Source: Symbiodinium natans (lineage: Eukaryota; Sar; Dinophyceae; Suessiales; Symbiodiniaceae). Taken from it: 64,000 bases of DNA. The stretch spans positions 218,411-282,410 of the forward strand of contig CAJNDS010002775.1 of the NCBI GenBank assembly GCA_905221605.1. The letters are read 5' to 3'. The notes beneath the pieces are model-generated. The model saw only the letters and a program-made list of their open reading frames with translations, made no database searches and had not been told where the DNA came from. The translations under genes and the position numbers were made by a program. Below are positions 42,586 to 55,300 of this stretch, piece after piece (position 1 is the first letter of the stretch; every line of letters starts with the position of its first letter).

Positions 42586-43917
42586 GGGGGGCCTTTTTGA
42601 TAGGGTTTAGGGTTTAGGGTTTCGGGTTTAGGGTGTAGGGTTTAGGGGTTCGGGTTTAGGGCTTAGGGCTTAGGGCTTAGGGTTTAGGGTCTTGGGGCCC
42701 TTAATAATTAGAAAAGGGTTTTCGACTTAGTAACTATTCCGACCCTTACATTATTGGGGGAAGGTTGTAGGGGATTCAGGGGTTCTAGGGTTAGAGGTTA
42801 GGCTTTTGGGTTTCTGCGTTCGAGGGGCTAGGGTTCTAGGGTTAAGCCCTGTGAACCCTAAACCTTTTGGGGGGTGTTTTTTTTGAGGGGTGGGGGGTCG
42901 GCTGCTGCGTTTTGCAGTGTTTCTGGGGTATATATATATATATATAGTACTCTATGTACATATATATAAATATCTATATATATATATATATATATACACT
43001 TCCATTGGGCTTATAGGGAGGCTTTTTACGGTTGACGGGGTTTATCTTCGGGTTTGGCTGCAACAGGGTTGAGGGCTGTGTGCGGCTGTTGAGTCTAGGG
43101 CTTGGTTGCTGGCAAACTGTATGGTCTGGTTTGTGGGGAAGGCGTATGGATTCCTTGCAACCCGCCTGGTTACAACCACCCGAGGCAACAAAACATAACT
43201 CCTGAATGCGAACTTTCGGACGGGATCAAGCAGCCCCAAAATGCAGGTTGAAAAACAACATAACACCGCGCAAAACACATGCGAAAAAATGGTCCGAACC
43301 CTCAGCCCGACTCTCAAGACCGTAACAAGAACTCTAGGCCATACAACAGGACAGATCCGACTTCCGACCTGCGTCGGAGGCGGCATGGCTGCGTCAGCGA
43401 CCCCAATTCCGGGGGATGCTAGTCCCTAAAACATGTATAAATCCAAGAGCCCAAAACCCTAAACCCTGCTGCAGTGCGACAGGTTGAGGCTGACAAGCAG
43501 CTGCGAGGCGGTTCTTTACCCTGCAGAGGACGTCACGGGAAAACGTGTGGGCAACCAAACGCCGACCCCTTGCAATGCAAGTCGGCACAGGCCAACAACC
43601 AAAACAGCATTCGCCACTGCACCATCGCGAGGGCATTCAGGCTCTGAACCTCGAAGCCCTCAACCCACAACCCCGTACTCCGCCTACACCCTGTAAAAAT
43701 GCAAACCCCCGAAACACCCAAAAACCCCTAAGCCCTCGAACCGCCGCAAACCCTAAACTGGGTTTCCTACATGCTCTAACCCCCCTGACCCTGACCTCGA
43801 TGCGCTGATCCATCGCATTTTGTTATACTTGAGTGCGCGTTGATCAACCGATCCCGCGCTTCACTGGCACTTGGCGGTTGCAGCTGCATACGCCTGCTTG
43901 GAGGCACACACACAAGA

Positions 43918-44012
43918 CTAGACCCAAGAGTTACCTGGGAATTAAACGGGTGCCCTTTTTGGTTTAGAAGCTTATAAGGAGAGAGGGAATAAGGGCCTAC
44001 TCACGGTCCTGG
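43918..44012. mobile_element. Family P copy
   Basis: It begins CTAGACCCAAGAGTTACCTG and ends GGGCCTACTCACGGTCCTGG. GCCCTTTTTGGTTTAGAAGC lies inside. Confidence 0.7.
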
Positions 44013-44479
44013 AAGATCACACTTCAAACATCAGAAGCAGGCAAGCACAGCATGCAAAGCACACATGAGCCCAACGACAAAGTGCATGTTCACGACCCAG
44101 GCACGTGACAGGAACAACCGCAGAAAACAACTGCAATGAACAGCCTCACCTTTTATCAAGAGAAAACTACTCAGTGTGATAAATGGAGCCGCAGGCTCAG
44201 CAGAGAACAAAACAAATAATAGCCATACTCATACTCATCTCGAGTCTACATAAGAAGATGAAGACAATCAAAATCCACCGAAGAACATCCCCAAGACCAA
44301 GAAGCCTTGTAGAACATATACACATATACATAAATATGCACAAAACGCTGTATGCAGAAACATACACAACCTTGAAACTTCACATAAACACATAGTACCG
44401 CTACACATATACACACAACCTTTAACCGCAACACCTAAACCCCATAACCCCATAAACCTTAAACCCCTAAACCCCCAAA

Positions 44480-45145
44480 CCCTAAACCCTAAACACCTAC
44501 ACCCTAAACCCTAAACCCTAAACCGTAAACCCTAAACCCTAAACCCTAAACCGTAAACCCTAAACCCTAAACCCTAAACCCTAAACCCTAAACCCCCCCC
44601 CCCCCGACAGAAAAGGCAGAAGCGCGGCCTCCTGGATGCGCTTCGTGGCCTGCTTGAGCCTGAGGGCGAGGGTCTGAACTCGAAGGTTTAGGGTTTAGGG
44701 TTTAGGGTTTAGGGGTTAGGGGTTAGGGTTTAGGGTTTAGGGTTTAGGGTTTAGGGTTTAGGGTTTAGGGTTTAGGGTTTAGGGGTTAGGGGTTAGGGGT
44801 TAGGGGTTAGGGTTTCGGGTTTCGGGTTTCGGGTTTAGGGTTTAGGGTCCCTACGGAGGATTTATTGGCGGGTTTCAGGGGTTACTTGGGATGTCGGGGA
44901 TTGAGGAGTTTAGAAATAAACTGCCCCCTGCAAGCCCTGCGGAGGACCGTGCCCCAATGCCCTAAAGCCCTAACGCTCTCGAACGCTCTCAATGCCCCTA
45001 AGGCCCGCCAACCCCCAAAATCCCTACAAGTCTCTACAGCACCACCCTAAACCCTAAACCCTAAACCCTAAACCCTAAACCCTAAACCCTAAACCCTAAA
45101 CCCTAAACCCTAAACCCTAAACCCTAAACCCTAAACCCCAAACCA
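44480..45145. repeat. Three telomere-like arrays of alternating orientation
   Basis: CCCTAAA at 44480-44592, GGGTTTA at 44687-44848 and CCCTAAA at 45043-45140 bracket short candidate exons. The middle one includes TTAGGGG units. Confidence 0.92.
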
Positions 45146-48100
45146 AGGCTTGCCGAGGAACGCCGAGGTGTCGGGATCTGGCAGCTTCGCAGCGCGGAAG
45201 CCTTTAAGGGCCGGCTTAACGTGCTCAAGTCCATGAACCGATTGGGCAAAAATTACCCTATGTAAACCCTAAACCCAAAACCCAAAACCCAAAACCCTAA
45301 ACCCTAAACCCTAAACCCCCCCCCCCAATGAAATGGTGGGTAATTGCGGGGTTCTAAGTCAGTTAAGGGTTTGTAAGGGCGTGTTCAGTTTAGTGCCTGG
45401 GACACTTTAATACATCCCAGGGGCTTACGAGGCGGGGCTGGTCTTCAAAACAGCCCGACGACTGAACCTAGACTCCGCTAAAGACATCCACAGTCTGAAG
45501 GAGCGCTCGTGGGGCTTGATCTAAGTTGCGACTTACGGGCGCACTGGATTTAGCGATTCCTGAGTTACCACCCTGAACGCCCTCAACCCTGAGCCCTTAA
45601 CCCTATGCCCGGAATCTTAGACCCTAAACCAAACTGCAAGTGAACGTGCACAGGGGTCGGGTCTCGGGCCACCAGACTCGTCGACCGCGCCTTCAGGACC
45701 AAATGAACCCTAAGCTTGGGGCCATGTAGACTATACTACTATCCTCCCCACTCGGGTATAGGGTGTAGGGTCTAAACTCTATACACTAAGCCCTAAACCC
45801 TGAACCCTAAACCCTATAAACCCTATAAACCCTACAAACCCTCTAAACCCTAAACCCTGAACCCCATCCCTCTTTAGGGTTCAGAATTGGTCCTTAGGGC
45901 GAGAGACGGTGGAGAAGGAAGGCCATGCCGAAAATGGCGCTTTGGAGCTGCTTGAGTGTCTGCCTCGGAGAGTATCGGGGGCCTTAAGAAATAGAGTAGG
46001 GTTTAGGGTTTAGGATCTATATGGATATAGGGTTTAGGGTTTAGGGTTTCGGGGTTGGGTTTAGGGATATAGGTGTTTTGGGGCTTAGGGATATAGGGGT
46101 TTGGGGCTTAGGATATAGGGGTTGGGGGGTTATCATAGTATAGTTGTATGGGGACCATCAGGGGATGCTATTCGTAATTAGTCCGACCCCTCAAGCTATG
46201 CTGAGGCCTGAGGGAATTTCGGGCAGCTGTGGTCTGTGTTTGGCACACTCGGTACAGAAGAAACCCCAATTCCTAAACCCCTGACCCCTAACCCCTAAAC
46301 CCTAAACCCTCAAGCACGAAACTTTCCTCGAAACCCTGAACAATTTCAATAAACCCTAAACCCTAAACCCTAAACCCTAAGTTTTGAGAAAAGGCCCGGC
46401 CAAAAGCCTCTCAACCCTGTCGAGCCCAACGCACTGATTCAATCCCAGGATCCCAACTGAGAATCTGATGAGGGCTTAGGGTTTAGGGCTGAGGGTTTAG
46501 GGTTTGGGGTTTAGGGTTTGGGGTTTAGGGTTTAGGGTTTAGGGTTTAGGGTTCAGGGTTTAGGGTTTCGGGCTAGGGTTTAGGGTTTAGGGTTTGGGGT
46601 TTAGGGCTATTTTCGGCCCAGGGCCCAAGTCGGATTCTCCAAGGCGCTTGAGGAGGTCAGAGTCGCAGCCCTGCTCGGCCACAAAGCCTTTGAAGGCCTT
46701 GGCCACAGATGAGGGTGTCGGGATTAGGGGGAGTAGGGTTTAGGGTTTAGGGTTTAGGATTTAGGGTTTAGATTTTAGGGTCCTAGGGTTTTGGGGGGCA
46801 AGGTCTAACAGGGGGGGGTAGAAGGGCCTTGCCCTCTCCGATCGAGTGTCAAGGCGCTAGGATTCTGGCGCGGTGGTCTTGGTTCGGGGCTGGCGGCAGA
46901 AAGGCCCCAAACCCTACCTAAACCCTACACCCTAAAGCCCTAAAAAGCCCAAACCCTCAGACCCCAAACCACTAGACCCTAAAAAAAGGCCACCTCAAGC
47001 ACCTAAACCCCTGAAAGCCCCAAACAAAGCCCCAACCCTAAACCCTAAACCCTAAACCTCAAACCCTAAACCCTGAAACACGGCTGCCTCCGAGTCCGCC
47101 AGCACGGCGGCCAACTCCCCCAGCAAGTTGGTTCCTGCCCAAAGAGCCCAACATCGCGTCATTTAGGGTTGAGGTTTTAGGGTTTAGGGTTTAGGGTTGA
47201 GGTTTTTAAGGGTTTAGGGTACTCCTTGATCTACATAGGGATCCTCTGCTTGCTTAGTTTTTTTCTGTTGGGGATGCCCTACACCCTACACCCTACACCC
47301 TACACCCTAAAGCCTAAAGCCTAAAGCCTAAAGCCTAAAGCCTAAAGCCTAAAGCCTAAAGCCTAAAGCCTAAAGCCTAAAGCCTAAAGCCTAAAGCCTA
47401 TGCCCGCTCCCCAGGCCTTGCCGCCAGGTCGACCTGAGATGGCGGTGGCTGCGATGCAGGGCGGCCATGCTGTGGGCGTAGCCGGCGGCGAGGTCCGAGA
47501 AGCCCTTCTTGCAGTCCTGGGCTTAGGGCTTAGGGTTTAGGATTCAAGGTGTAGGGTTTAGGGTTTAGGTTTTAGGGTTTAGGGCTTAGGGTTTAGGGTT
47601 TAGGGGCTAGGGTTTAGGGTTTAGGGTTGTAAGACGTTCCCTAAGGATCCATGTACCTACATAGCATATACTTGGGCCTTGAAGGGCTTCCTATATAGTA
47701 GCTTCAGGGCCCAACTATGGGCAAAATAGGTACGTGGGGCCGTAGACTTTAAAAGTCAAGGGACTACAGGAGGGACCCTTATAAGGGACCTTAGGGGCAA
47801 TGTCGGGGCTACCTAGGTATATAGGGACTATGTAAGGTATATGTATATACATATGAGCTGTATATACATATATACATATATTTTTCTTCATTTATTTATC
47901 TGTATAACGGCTGGGATAAAGAACCTGTTGCTTCTCCGATAACCAAGTGAAAATAACGGTGAAACTTGAAATGTTCTGTTTAGGGAAACCCATAAAGTTT
48001 GCCCAACTAGTGGCTAGGTCAGGGCTGTTCTTTGGTGGCTTAGGGCTTTCAAGGTTTTAAGGTTGCTTTTTTCGGGGAGTTCGGGTTTAGGGTTTTCAGG

Positions 48101-48515
48101 ATTTCTGGTGGACTTTCTTTCTTTCCTTTTGTTTTTTGTCCCTTGTTGTTTTTTTGGTTGTTCCTCTCTCTCTCTCTCTCTCTCTTCCTCTCTCCCTCCC
48201 CTCCCTTCTCCCATTAGACATCCGAAGCTCAAGGTAGCTGCGCAGCTCCACGAGAGAGCTCTGAAAGGTCTGCACTTCATCCTCGGCCACGTCCAGGTAC
48301 CTTTCTTTCACTTTGCTTGCCGTCAAAAAGGCTAGGCTTTAGGATTTGATGCGGCTAAGGGTTTAGGGTTCAGGGTTTAGGACTTAAGGTGGTTTAGGGT
48401 TGAGGAGTTAGCACGAGACGCCCAAGACCTAAACCCCTAACATTCCGGGCCGGCTGCGCGTCCAGCTTCGTTCGGAGCTGCCACCAAATGTGGTCCAAGG
48501 ACACCAGGACCTAGC
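44615..48515 (-). CDS. Multi-exon gene, alpha-helical product, unknown family
   Basis: Minus-strand exons: about 48440-48515 (LVSLDHIWWQLRTKLDAQ), about 48222-48315 (SKVKERYLDVAEDEVQTF, then SLVELRSYLELRM), about 47415-47520 (DCKKGFSDLAAGYAHSMAAL), about 47090-47135 (GTNLLGELAAVLADSEAAV), about 46625-46715 (VAKAFKGFVAEQGCDSDLL), about 45905-45975 (RQTLKQLQSAIFGMAFLL), about 45155-45250 (HGLEHVKPALKGFRAAKL) and about 44615-44690 (RVQTLALRLKQATKRIQEA). All are amphipathic-helix-like, so a coiled-coil or BAR-like bundle is possible, but I do not recognise the family. Introns are telomere-like arrays and elements A, G and D. Confidence 0.5.
45694..45760. mobile_element. Family I fragment
   Basis: GGACCAAATGAACCCTAAGC then TTGGGGCCATGTAGACTATA matches the left half of family I. 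The right end is not recognisable. Confidence 0.4.
47277..47400. repeat. CCCTACA then CCTAAAG array
   Basis: Four CCCTACA units pass into about 15 CCTAAAG units. The switch within one array is abrupt. Confidence 0.92.
47645..47740. mobile_element. Family G copy 1
   Basis: GCATATACTTGGGCCTTGAA and TATAGTAGCTTCAGGGCCCA match 63172-63266 in order. Ends CATGTACCTA and TAGGTACGTG are inverted. Confidence 0.62.
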
Positions 48516-48560
48516 CGTTTAGGGCTTAGCTTTTTTGTTTCTAGGGAGGGCAGTTTCTTG

Positions 48561-48663
48561 GTAGCCCAGTAACCATATATGATAATATGGCCGCCCTTTT
48601 TGAGTTGGTTACTTGAGAAGAACCCAAAACCCCAAAAGAGGGTAAAGGGCACCACTGGCCTAC
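48561..48663. mobile_element. Family A copy 3
   Basis: GTAGCCCAGTAACCATATAT and GGCACCACTGGCCTAC are inverted ends. It lies immediately upstream (gene sense) of the exon reading LVSLDHIWW. Confidence 0.75.
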
Positions 48664-49052
48664 TAAAGATTTAGGGTTTAAGAACTAGGGTTTAGCGCAC
48701 CCTTACCCGACCAGCCCCCATATCGGGCCCTAAACCACGATCCCAAAACCCTGCCAAAACCTCTTTCTAGGGTTTAGGGGTTCGGGTTGAGCGGAGAGGC
48801 TAACCTTTGGGATTGTAGACCCTAGAGTCTAGAGCATTCCAAAAAAGGGCCATTGACAGTTACCCACTCAGCATACAATAATCCCAACACTCCTGAGACG
48901 CAACAATCAAACTGCAAAATAGCTGGGAACCCTCAATCCAAAACCTGCAAACCCTCAAGGACCTTAAGCCCTAAGCCCTAAACCCCAAAACCCAAACCCC
49001 AAACCCTAAACCCTAAACCCTAAAGGCCCTCAACCCTACTTACCCCAAGAGG

Positions 49053-49785
49053 CGCCTCGTGCCGCTGCCTGACCAGGGCCTTCTGAGCCCCTGAGGCTCC
49101 TCGGCGCGCTGCGTGGCCGGAGGCGTTGCCTGAGCACTGCTACCGGTTGAGGGTTTAGAGGGTTTTGGGTTTAGGGTTTAGGGTTTCGGGTTCAGGGTTT
49201 AGGGCCACGAGGGAACCTTGGGTTAGGAGGCACCTCCCGTTAGATTCGAACCCCTGCCCGCCCCTCGGGAACCTCATCCCGAAAGCCTACAGGCGTTCCG
49301 GGTTACGGTTTCCGGGTTAGGGTTTAGGGAAGCCAAAACCCTGGACATAAACGGCACTACACTAAACACTCTCAGAACCAGCTAACCCCTAAACCCTAAG
49401 GCCCTAAGGCCATGAAACCAAAGAGCCCCCAAACCACCCCAAAAAGATCTGAAGTCAAGCCCGAAGAGCCCGGAACACTCAAAAACACCCCAAACCTTAA
49501 ACCCAACCTTGAACCCCCTCAAACCCCCCAAACCCCACCCTAAACCCCCAAACCCCCAAACCCCAAGCCCTAAACCCAAACCCCCGCACCCAAAACCCTA
49601 AACCCTAAATCCTGAACCCAGACCCCAGATCCCAAACCCTAAGCCCTAAGCCCTAAGCCCTAAACCCTAAACTCTAAACCCCCACGCACAAAACAAGTCC
49701 TGACACGCCGAAGCACTCTCCTGGCGGTAGACGCCCAGAGTGCGGAGCTGGAAGCTGGCCTTCACGGTCACCCAGAAGGCGTTTA
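49053..49785 (-). CDS. Short candidate exons
   Basis: About 49728-49785 reads AFWVTVKASFQLRTLGVYRQ, and about 49053-49135 reads GAQKALVRQRHEAPL in one of three open frames. They lie between telomere-like arrays and share the minus orientation of the neighbours. Confidence 0.35.
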
Positions 49786-49888
49786 GGGTTGGGTCAAATT
49801 CTCTAGGGTTTAGGGTTTTAGGGTTTATTAGGGGGTTTAGGGGGTTTAGGGGGTTTAGGGTTTAGGGTTTAGGGTTTAGGGTTTAGGA

Positions 49889-50512
49889 AAGGCTCTCCCA
49901 CACCGAGGATTGGTCGTCTGGGATGGGAACTTTGGCTTCAATCTCCGGGTCGTATGGCTCCTCAAAATCTTCTCCGCGCACATACTGAGATTCACTAAAT
50001 CTTGGTTGCAGCTGTCGCGGCCGCGGGCCGCCACCTCTTTGATGCTCCAATCTAAGTGTGACGTCGGCACTTCCTGGAATAGCTTCCCCTTGTGTCGCCC
50101 GAATGCCACAACAGAGGTTGCCTTCCCGTGGTCGCGTCGCGAATGAGAAGGAGGAGATGGCCTTTTGTCGAATTGTCCGGTATGTCCGCTCCCGGGTTAA
50201 GGTTTAGGGTTTAGGGTTTAGGGTTTAGGGTTTAGGGTTTAGGGTTTAGGGTTTAGGGTTTAGGGTTTAGGGTTTAGGGTTTAGGGATTAGGGTTTCGGG
50301 TTTAGGGTTTAGGGTCCCTCGTCATCGAGCCCAACCCCTTCGGGGTGTTGTCTTCGCCCGTCACCGCCTTTCGCTTCTCGATGATCAACTGCCTCCCCTC
50401 CCCCATTTCAACTACAGTGGCGAAACAAGGGATTCCTGGGGCGGCCCGCCTAGGCGAAGACACTCCGAAAGGAGCTTCGCTTTGCTCACACTGCCTCGAT
50501 TCTACCGGTTTA
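49889..50512 (-). CDS. Two exons, one with an FGRHKGK motif
   Basis: Exon 50315-50512 reads QCEQSEAPFGVSSPRRAAP, then MGEGRQLIIEKRKAVTGED. Exon about 49889-50195 reads VVAFGRHKGKLFQEVPTSHL and DWSIKEVAARGRDSCNQDLV. The FG+HKGK.F.EVP..L.W pattern resembles a small domain found at the end of some exonuclease-X-like proteins, and related segments occur in retroelement polyproteins of algae (from memory). The array between the exons (50198-50310) is pure TTTAGGG. It may be the 5' part of the 44.6-48.5 kb gene or a separate gene. Confidence 0.48.
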
Positions 50513-50694
50513 GGCGCCCCTAAACCCTAAACCCTAAACCCTAAACCCTAAACCCTAAACCCTAAACCCTAAACCCTAAACCCTAAACCCTAAACCCTAA
50601 ACCCTAAACCCGCAGGCCCCATCTCTACGGGAGTGAAATCTTGCGATCCGCTCTCTTTCGAAAATTGGAAGGGGAAACGCGAAACGCGAAACGC

Positions 50695-50920
50695 CCTAAG
50701 CCCTAAGCCCTAAACCCTGATAAGCCGAAAACCCTAAACCGTAAGCCCTAAGCCCTAAGCCCCTAAGCCCTAAGCCCTAAGCCCTAAACCCTAAGCCCTA
50801 AGCCCTAAGCCCTAAGCCCTAAGCCCTAAACCCTAAGCCCTAAACCCTAAGCCCTAAACCCTAAGCCCTAAACCCTAAACCCTAAACCCTAAGCCCTAAA
50901 CCCTAAGCCCTAAGCCCCAG
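50695..50920. repeat. TAAGCCC-type array
   Basis: Units of CCCTAAG (7 bp) dominate and alternate with CCCTAAA. It is a variant-specific expansion. Confidence 0.9.
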
Positions 50921-51249
50921 GTTTTATAGGGGATTCTGATAGGATCCTTGGGGGCTTTCCCGGGTTTAGGTCGCTTATGGCTTAGGGCTTGTAGGGTTGT
51001 AGGGTTGTAGGGTTTAGGGTTTAGGGTTTAGGGTTTAGGGTTTAGGGTTTGAAATCTTAGGGGTCTTAGGATTTGGGGCTTCGTTTTCAATCCTTCACTT
51101 CCTGATGCCTGCCGCTGCAAGTGCCGCACGCTCTGCGCCACCTGGTCGTTGGGAAGCGCTCCCCCCCCCCCTTTAGGGTTGAGGGTTTAGGGCTTAGGGC
51201 TTAGGGCTTTTGGAGACTCATGGGCAGCCATTGGTAGGGTTTAGGGTGT

Positions 51250-51450
51250 TGGGTGCAGGGTATGGGGTTGCGGGTACCCAAGGCATGTCATAAGCTACAG
51301 CACGTTCTACTACCCATGTGCCTCCGGCATTTTGTAGGAAACCCGCTGGGTTGTCTGCTTGAAAGTTGAGGGATTCTCCGAAGACCGAAGACCCGTGCCA
51401 TAGCACTCTTCTTGAAGCCAACACTACAGCATTCTGCCCTGCAGCCATCC
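51250..51450 (-). CDS. Candidate exon
   Basis: The minus frame reads GQNAVVLASRRVLWHGSSVF, then AGGTWVVERAVAYDMPWV. The plus strand is also open here, so orientation is by analogy with neighbours. Confidence 0.35.
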
Positions 51451-51909
51451 CCGAAATATGGTGTCATCAGGGTTCCAGGTCAATTAAAATGATTTTCAAG
51501 GTTGGTTCGCAGCTGACAGAGCTCAGCAAGTACTTCTACACCCTGCAAACCCACTGTTCAAGCTTGCAACGCCCAAACACAACTTTAGGGTTTGGGGCGA
51601 GGGCTTTGGGGTTTAGGGTTTTAGGGATTGGGGGTTTAGGTGTTAAGTTAAGGATTTGGGCTTGGATTTGGGCTTCAGGGCTTAAGGAACTGAGGGTTTC
51701 GTGGATATTCTTGCGCCTGGATCATCAACTGTGGGGTGGCCAAAGTCGATGCCCTGAACCCTAAACCCTGAACCCTAAACCCTCTTGATATGCCCTTGTG
51801 CTGAGGCGCTTCTTTGCGATATTAGACCTGGCATTCCTTAGGCACACTAAACAGCGGAACCCTGAACCTTGAAACCCCAACCAGCTGTACCGAGAGGCTG
51901 CTCCAGCTA

Positions 51910-52300
51910 CAGGGTCCCTAAAACCCTAAACCCTAAACCCTACACCCCAAACCTTAAGCCCAAAGCCCTAAACCCCAAACCCTATCCCCAAACCCCCAAA
52001 CCCTAAACCCTAAACCCCAAACCCCAAACCCTAAGCCCTAAACCCCAAACCCTAAGCCCTAAACCTTAAGCCCAAAGCCCTAAACCCCAAACCCTATCCC
52101 CAAACCCCCAAACCCTAAACCCCAAACCCCAAACCCTAAGCGCTAAACCCCAAACCCTAAGCCCTAAACCCTAAACCCTAAACCTTAAACCCTAAACCCT
52201 AAACCCTAAACCCCAAACCCCAAACCCTAAACCCCCAAACCCTAAACCCCAAACCCCAAACCCCAAACCCCAAACCCTAAACCCTAAACTCTAAACCCAC
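51910..52300. repeat. CCCTAAA / CCCCAAA array with higher-order copy
   Basis: A block of mixed CCCTAAA, CCCCAAA and TTAAGCCCAAAGC units at about 51950-52045 is repeated at about 52065-52160 in the same order. This shows segmental tandem duplication. Confidence 0.9.
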
Positions 52301-52309
52301 CTGGCGGCT

Positions 52310-55300
52310 CAGCATCTCGCTCTTGTCTCGGCCCCGCCCGGCGCGCTTCAGCGTCTGATGCAGCGCCTCGCGATCTCTGGCACCCCCGGAAAAGGTCCCT
52401 ACTTAACTTAGGGTTTAGGGTTTAGGGTTTAGGGTTTAGGGTTTAGGGTTTAGGGTTTAGGGTTTAGGGTTTAGGGTTTAGGGTTTAGGGTTTAGGGTTT
52501 CGGGTTTAGGGTTTAGGGTTTAGGGTTTAGGGTTTCGGGTTTAGGGTTTAGGGTTTAGGGACCTATCTGCGGTAGTTCCCAACAGCCGAAGGGTTGGGTT
52601 TCTGTCTCTGGAGGCGGGGCCATTTGCCACCGGAAAGCCCTCGGAACGGAACGACAGAATGGAACGAAACGGAACTTGATGAGCTTTGTCTTGTCTCTTG
52701 TAGGGGATAGGATAAGGGGGACCCTTGGGGATATGGACCCTCTGAATAAGGTCCCTGCTTAAGAGAGCCAGAAGAGGGGGTTCAGAAGGGGTTCCCTTTT
52801 GAGGGGTCCCCCTTATCCTACCTAGGATCTTGCGTTGCACAGCTGGGTTACAGAATTTGTGGCTATTCGAAGAAGCCCGGTGTATTCCCGGCAAAACTGA
52901 AAACGAAGCCGCAAGAATGTCCAGGCGCTTCCAAACGTCCAAGGAGTGCGGTGGCAGTGGTGGCATTGGCGTCCTTCCTCGGTTCTCCCTTGTTTTTTGT
53001 GGGGGGACTCCGGGCTTCGGCATACTTCTCCAACAACAAAGGGCAAGATGGTCACGCATTCTTTGTTCCTATTAAACAAGGAAACCCTTGTAGTTTAAAG
53101 TTCAAAACTTAGCCACCCTAAACCCTAAACCCTAAACCCTAAACCCTGAAAACTTAGGGTTTGGGGTGTCAGGGTTTGGAGTCTCAATATGCTTGCAGGC
53201 ACACAATTTCGAGACTGGAAGCCTTGCCGAAACAAAAATCCACATGTAGTCAACATAACTTAGAAGAATAACCCAACCCAACCTCCTCAGAATCGAAAGT
53301 CTCGAAACCCTTAGTCGAACCCCTATACCCAATTTCCCTCAACACTGAACCTCAAAACCCTGAAAACAAAAACCCTCAAAACCCTGAAAACTAAACCCTC
53401 CAAACCCTAAACCCTAGACCCCCTAAACCCTCAAAAGCCGAGAGTCTGGGACGCAAAGTCCGGGGACTGGAGGAAATCCTGGGCTTCTTCTCTTTGCTGG
53501 ATCGGCCGGGGGGGGCTGAGGGGACACCAGGGTGTTTCTGTTGCTCAAAGATATCTACACATGCACAGGTTTTAGGGTTTAGGGTTTAGGATTTAGGGTT
53601 TAGGGTTTTCACAACGGTTTTAGGGTTTGGTGTACACATATTCATAAATAGACACACATGCACAGGGTTTGGGGCCTCATGTTTAAAGGCTGGGAGGTTC
53701 AACGCCTTCGCTTCCCAACGCGCGCCCTGGCCATGCGCCTACACTTCTCAAAAGGGCTGCGCCTGCGCCTCTGCATCTCCTCCGGTAGGGGATAGGATTA
53801 TGGGGGCCCTTGGGGATATAGACCCTCTCAAATACGGTCCCTGCTTAAGAGAGCCCGAAGAGGGTTGAGAAGGGTTCCCTGCTGAGGGCCCCCCCAATCC
53901 TACCTAGGATCCGGTTAATGGTTTTCGGATTTTTGGGGTTTATCGGGTTTAGGTTTTTTTGGGTGTTGGGATTCAGAAGGTTTCGGGTTATTAGGGTTTA
54001 TAGGGTTTGGGGTTTAGGGTTTAAAGGGCTGCGCGTCAAGGCCACTAGTGTCACTAGTGCATCATTGCACAATGACCTACACAGTTAGTGTGTCCTCGGC
54101 CTCGTGCTGCTTCAGGGCCTCTGTGCGGCGTGCACGTTGTTTCGATATACACAAAATACATTGCATATACAAATAAAAGTACATGTATGCGTGCTTGTAG
54201 ATTGTAGATGTGTGTATATACACAGGTATGTGCATACATGTGTATGCATACTATGTAAACATGCACATGTGGGTCTTTCGTGCACACTTTCAAAGGCGCC
54301 CCGAAAGCCCTACCCTGAACGGGAAACCCCTAAACGCTAATTAAACCCTATAAACCCTAAACCCTAAACCCCAAAACCCCTAAACCCTAAACCCCTAAAC
54401 CCTAAGCCCTACACCCCTAAATCCCTAAACCCTAAACCAGCCCCCTGCCCCCCTGCTTCAGCTGAGACTCCTCCAGGGCCCCCTTGGCCGTGATGCGGGA
54501 GAGCTCGTCGAAGGAGGCGGCCTGCGCGTAACCCGCGAGCTCTGAGAACCTGGGCTTTGACTTGCTGTTGGAAGGTAGGGTTTAGGGTTTAGGGTTTAGG
54601 GTTTAGGGTTCAGGGTTTAGGGTTTAGGGTTTAGGGTTTAGGGTTTAGGGTTTAGGGTTTAGGGTTTAGGGTTTAGGGTTTAGGGTTTGGGGATTGGGGT
54701 TTGGGGTTCAGGGTTTAGGGTTTAGGGTGAAGCATGCGAGAATTGGAGTTTGTGGTTCGGGTTTGTTGAAGTCTCGGGCTTGGAGTTGGAGGTTTCAGGC
54801 TTGGAGTTCAGTGCAGTATGGATCTAGAGCAGCATGTCTCACCTGACCCTCCCCCCCCTCATACCACGGCCACAGGTTCTTCGGGTTCAGGAGAGTAGGG
54901 TTTGGGCCTATATGCCTTTGAGCCCTAAGACCCTGAAGCCTATAGGAACTTGCAGAAGAAGCCAAACTCAGAGTGCCCAGCAGCAGGGAATCCGTAGCTG
55001 CCTGCGTTCCTTGCAAGAGGTCCTCCGCACCGGATGCACCACTGACCACATCCTCACCCAGCACGTTCAGTTCTTCTAGGACGTTAGGGTTTAGGGTTTA
55101 GGCTTTTATGGGTTTGGGGCTTGGTTCCACTTTGATCGTTAGCGCCACTCTGTAGCAAAATATTGCGGTCAAGTCACCTTGATCTCTTGCATGTAGGCGG
55201 TGTTGATCGCATGCATGTAGTCCAGCTTCTCGCCAATCCAACCAATGTCTACCCGAGCAGCATCTGCGTTCCACTTGACCAATGCCTTCGGGGAAGAGCT

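Noticed and set aside
49230-49252. GATTCGAACC, resembling a reversed tRNA T-loop
   Set aside because: The flanking bases do not form a T-stem, acceptor stem or anticodon arm.
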